From Cloeon dipterum (taxonomy: Eukaryota > Arthropoda > Insecta > Ephemeroptera > Baetidae): a stretch of 64,000 bases of DNA. The DNA lies in the NCBI RefSeq assembly GCF_949628265.1, contig NC_088788.1:2294001-2358000 (forward strand), given 5' to 3'. Shown here one piece after another: positions 63,140 to 64,000 of this stretch (positions within the stretch are counted from its first letter, which is position 1; each line of letters opens with the position of its first letter). The notes under the pieces are model-generated. The model had not been told where the DNA came from and did no database searches. It was given only the letters and a program-made list of their open reading frames with translations. A program made the position numbers and the translations under genes.

Positions 63140-64000
63140 TAAACTGACGTCTCTCTTTTATTTCTCCTTCGCTCCATCTCTTTTGAACAAAGGAAATCAA
63201 TTGCATCCAGGGTGGGAAAATTTCATTGTGAGAAGATACAAAAATTATACTTTTGATTCTTGAGTTATTTTTTTATTTTTTCAAAAATTGCAGATTTACT
63301 AATGGGCCTGATTAATTGATAGTAGCGTCAATAAACTGCCTAAATTTAGAAAGCTGATTAAATTTCCAATTTTTCCCCATTGAAGAAATATTTCTCAAAT
63401 TTACCATTTTCGGAAAAAAAATCGTCTGAAAATTTCAGCTGGCCGTTAGAGAACCTTTAAAATTTTTAGGGAAAAATCAAAATACCTAAAATAAAGTTAA
63501 TATAAGTATATTTATGGGGGTCTAAATGAGAAAATGACCTTCGCCATATAAAAAAGGGAGTTTATTGGCGGAGTAGAATGGCTGCGTGTCGCTGACTCGG
63601 CCCTGGCTTTTCTTCTGGTTCGTCTTCTTCAGATCTTGTCAGCCTCTGGTTGGCGAATGAATGTCGCCGAATCTTCTCTCGCCTTTTATTTAAAATCTAA
63701 CAATGAGTTGATTGTTGAAAATTAATGTTGAGCGCCGAGCCAATCACGGTGCCCCTACATATTCAATAATCATTTCAGAAAAAAACATATTTTTCGTTTA
63801 ATAATTTCTATGATTTCTATTTATTTTCTTGTTTTATATTGTTCAGAAAAGGGAGTCAAGCTAGCTTGTCGTGCTGCAGACTTTTTTTGCAATCAAACAG
63901 AAGGATTTTGTTCTTCTATATCTACTTATTCAAACTTGAATTAGAGTATTCGACATTATTTCTTGGTATAGAACTAAAAATTAGTGTTCACACTCTGTCA
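63140..64000. other. Intergenic DNA to the window end
   Basis: AT-rich DNA with a GC-richer patch at about 63560-63760. No gene, RNA or certain repeat. Confidence 0.4.

Noticed and set aside
63530-63765. Possible solo LTR-like block on the minus strand
   Set aside because: It has a TG-type start, a TATA-like phrase and AATAAA in plausible order, but I found no CA end with a matching target duplication and no second copy. Too weak to list.

Overview
The window is nuclear DNA of an animal, most likely an insect. It carries compact, spliced host genes with GC-richer exons and AT-rich introns. It also has many foldback (MITE-like) elements, and no operons or bacterial signals. All coding calls come from reading exons and GT..AG borders by eye. 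For each multi-exon host gene the chosen exons sum to a whole number of codons ending in a stop. I cannot name the species.

Layout. 1-900: last two exons of an unrecognised + strand gene with an acidic tail. 1516-14539: one complete, apparently young Mutator-like (MULE) DNA transposon of about 13 kb, flanked by a perfect 9-bp target duplication. Its very long inverted arms are built from 43-bp palindromic and 174-bp tandem units. Its single 12-exon gene encodes a ZSWIM-type MULE transposase fused to an acidic linker, an AT-hook, a ULP1-like cysteine protease and a PHD finger. At least two foldback elements and a tRNA-like segment are nested inside it. 15152-19036: Exo84 (exocyst). 19258-20185, minus: SPAG7-like R3H protein. 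21550-25101, minus: a small secreted protein whose exons are too short to stand out. 25.2-30.2 kb: mostly intergenic, with a local duplication and a foldback. 30252-34799, minus: Drp1, the mitochondrial fission dynamin. 35447-36166: SdhC (respiratory complex II), head to head with Drp1. 37285-41180: Rab GDI. 42609-48605: WASHC4/SWIP. 49760-62488: MAGI, a junctional scaffold with one GK, two WW and six PDZ domains. 62.5-64 kb: 3' UTR and intergenic DNA.

The host genes are not one pathway, although four (Exo84, GDI, WASHC4, MAGI) concern vesicle traffic or cell-cell junctions, and two adjacent divergent genes (Drp1, SdhC) make mitochondrial proteins.

The most interesting object is the MULE. 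Its arms look as if they are made of repeated exon plus 59-nt mini-intron units downstream of a promoter-like GC-rich block, and a strong acceptor lies just before the transposase ATG. The element may therefore make its own variable spliced leader from its inverted repeats. This is inference from sequence and needs RNA evidence.
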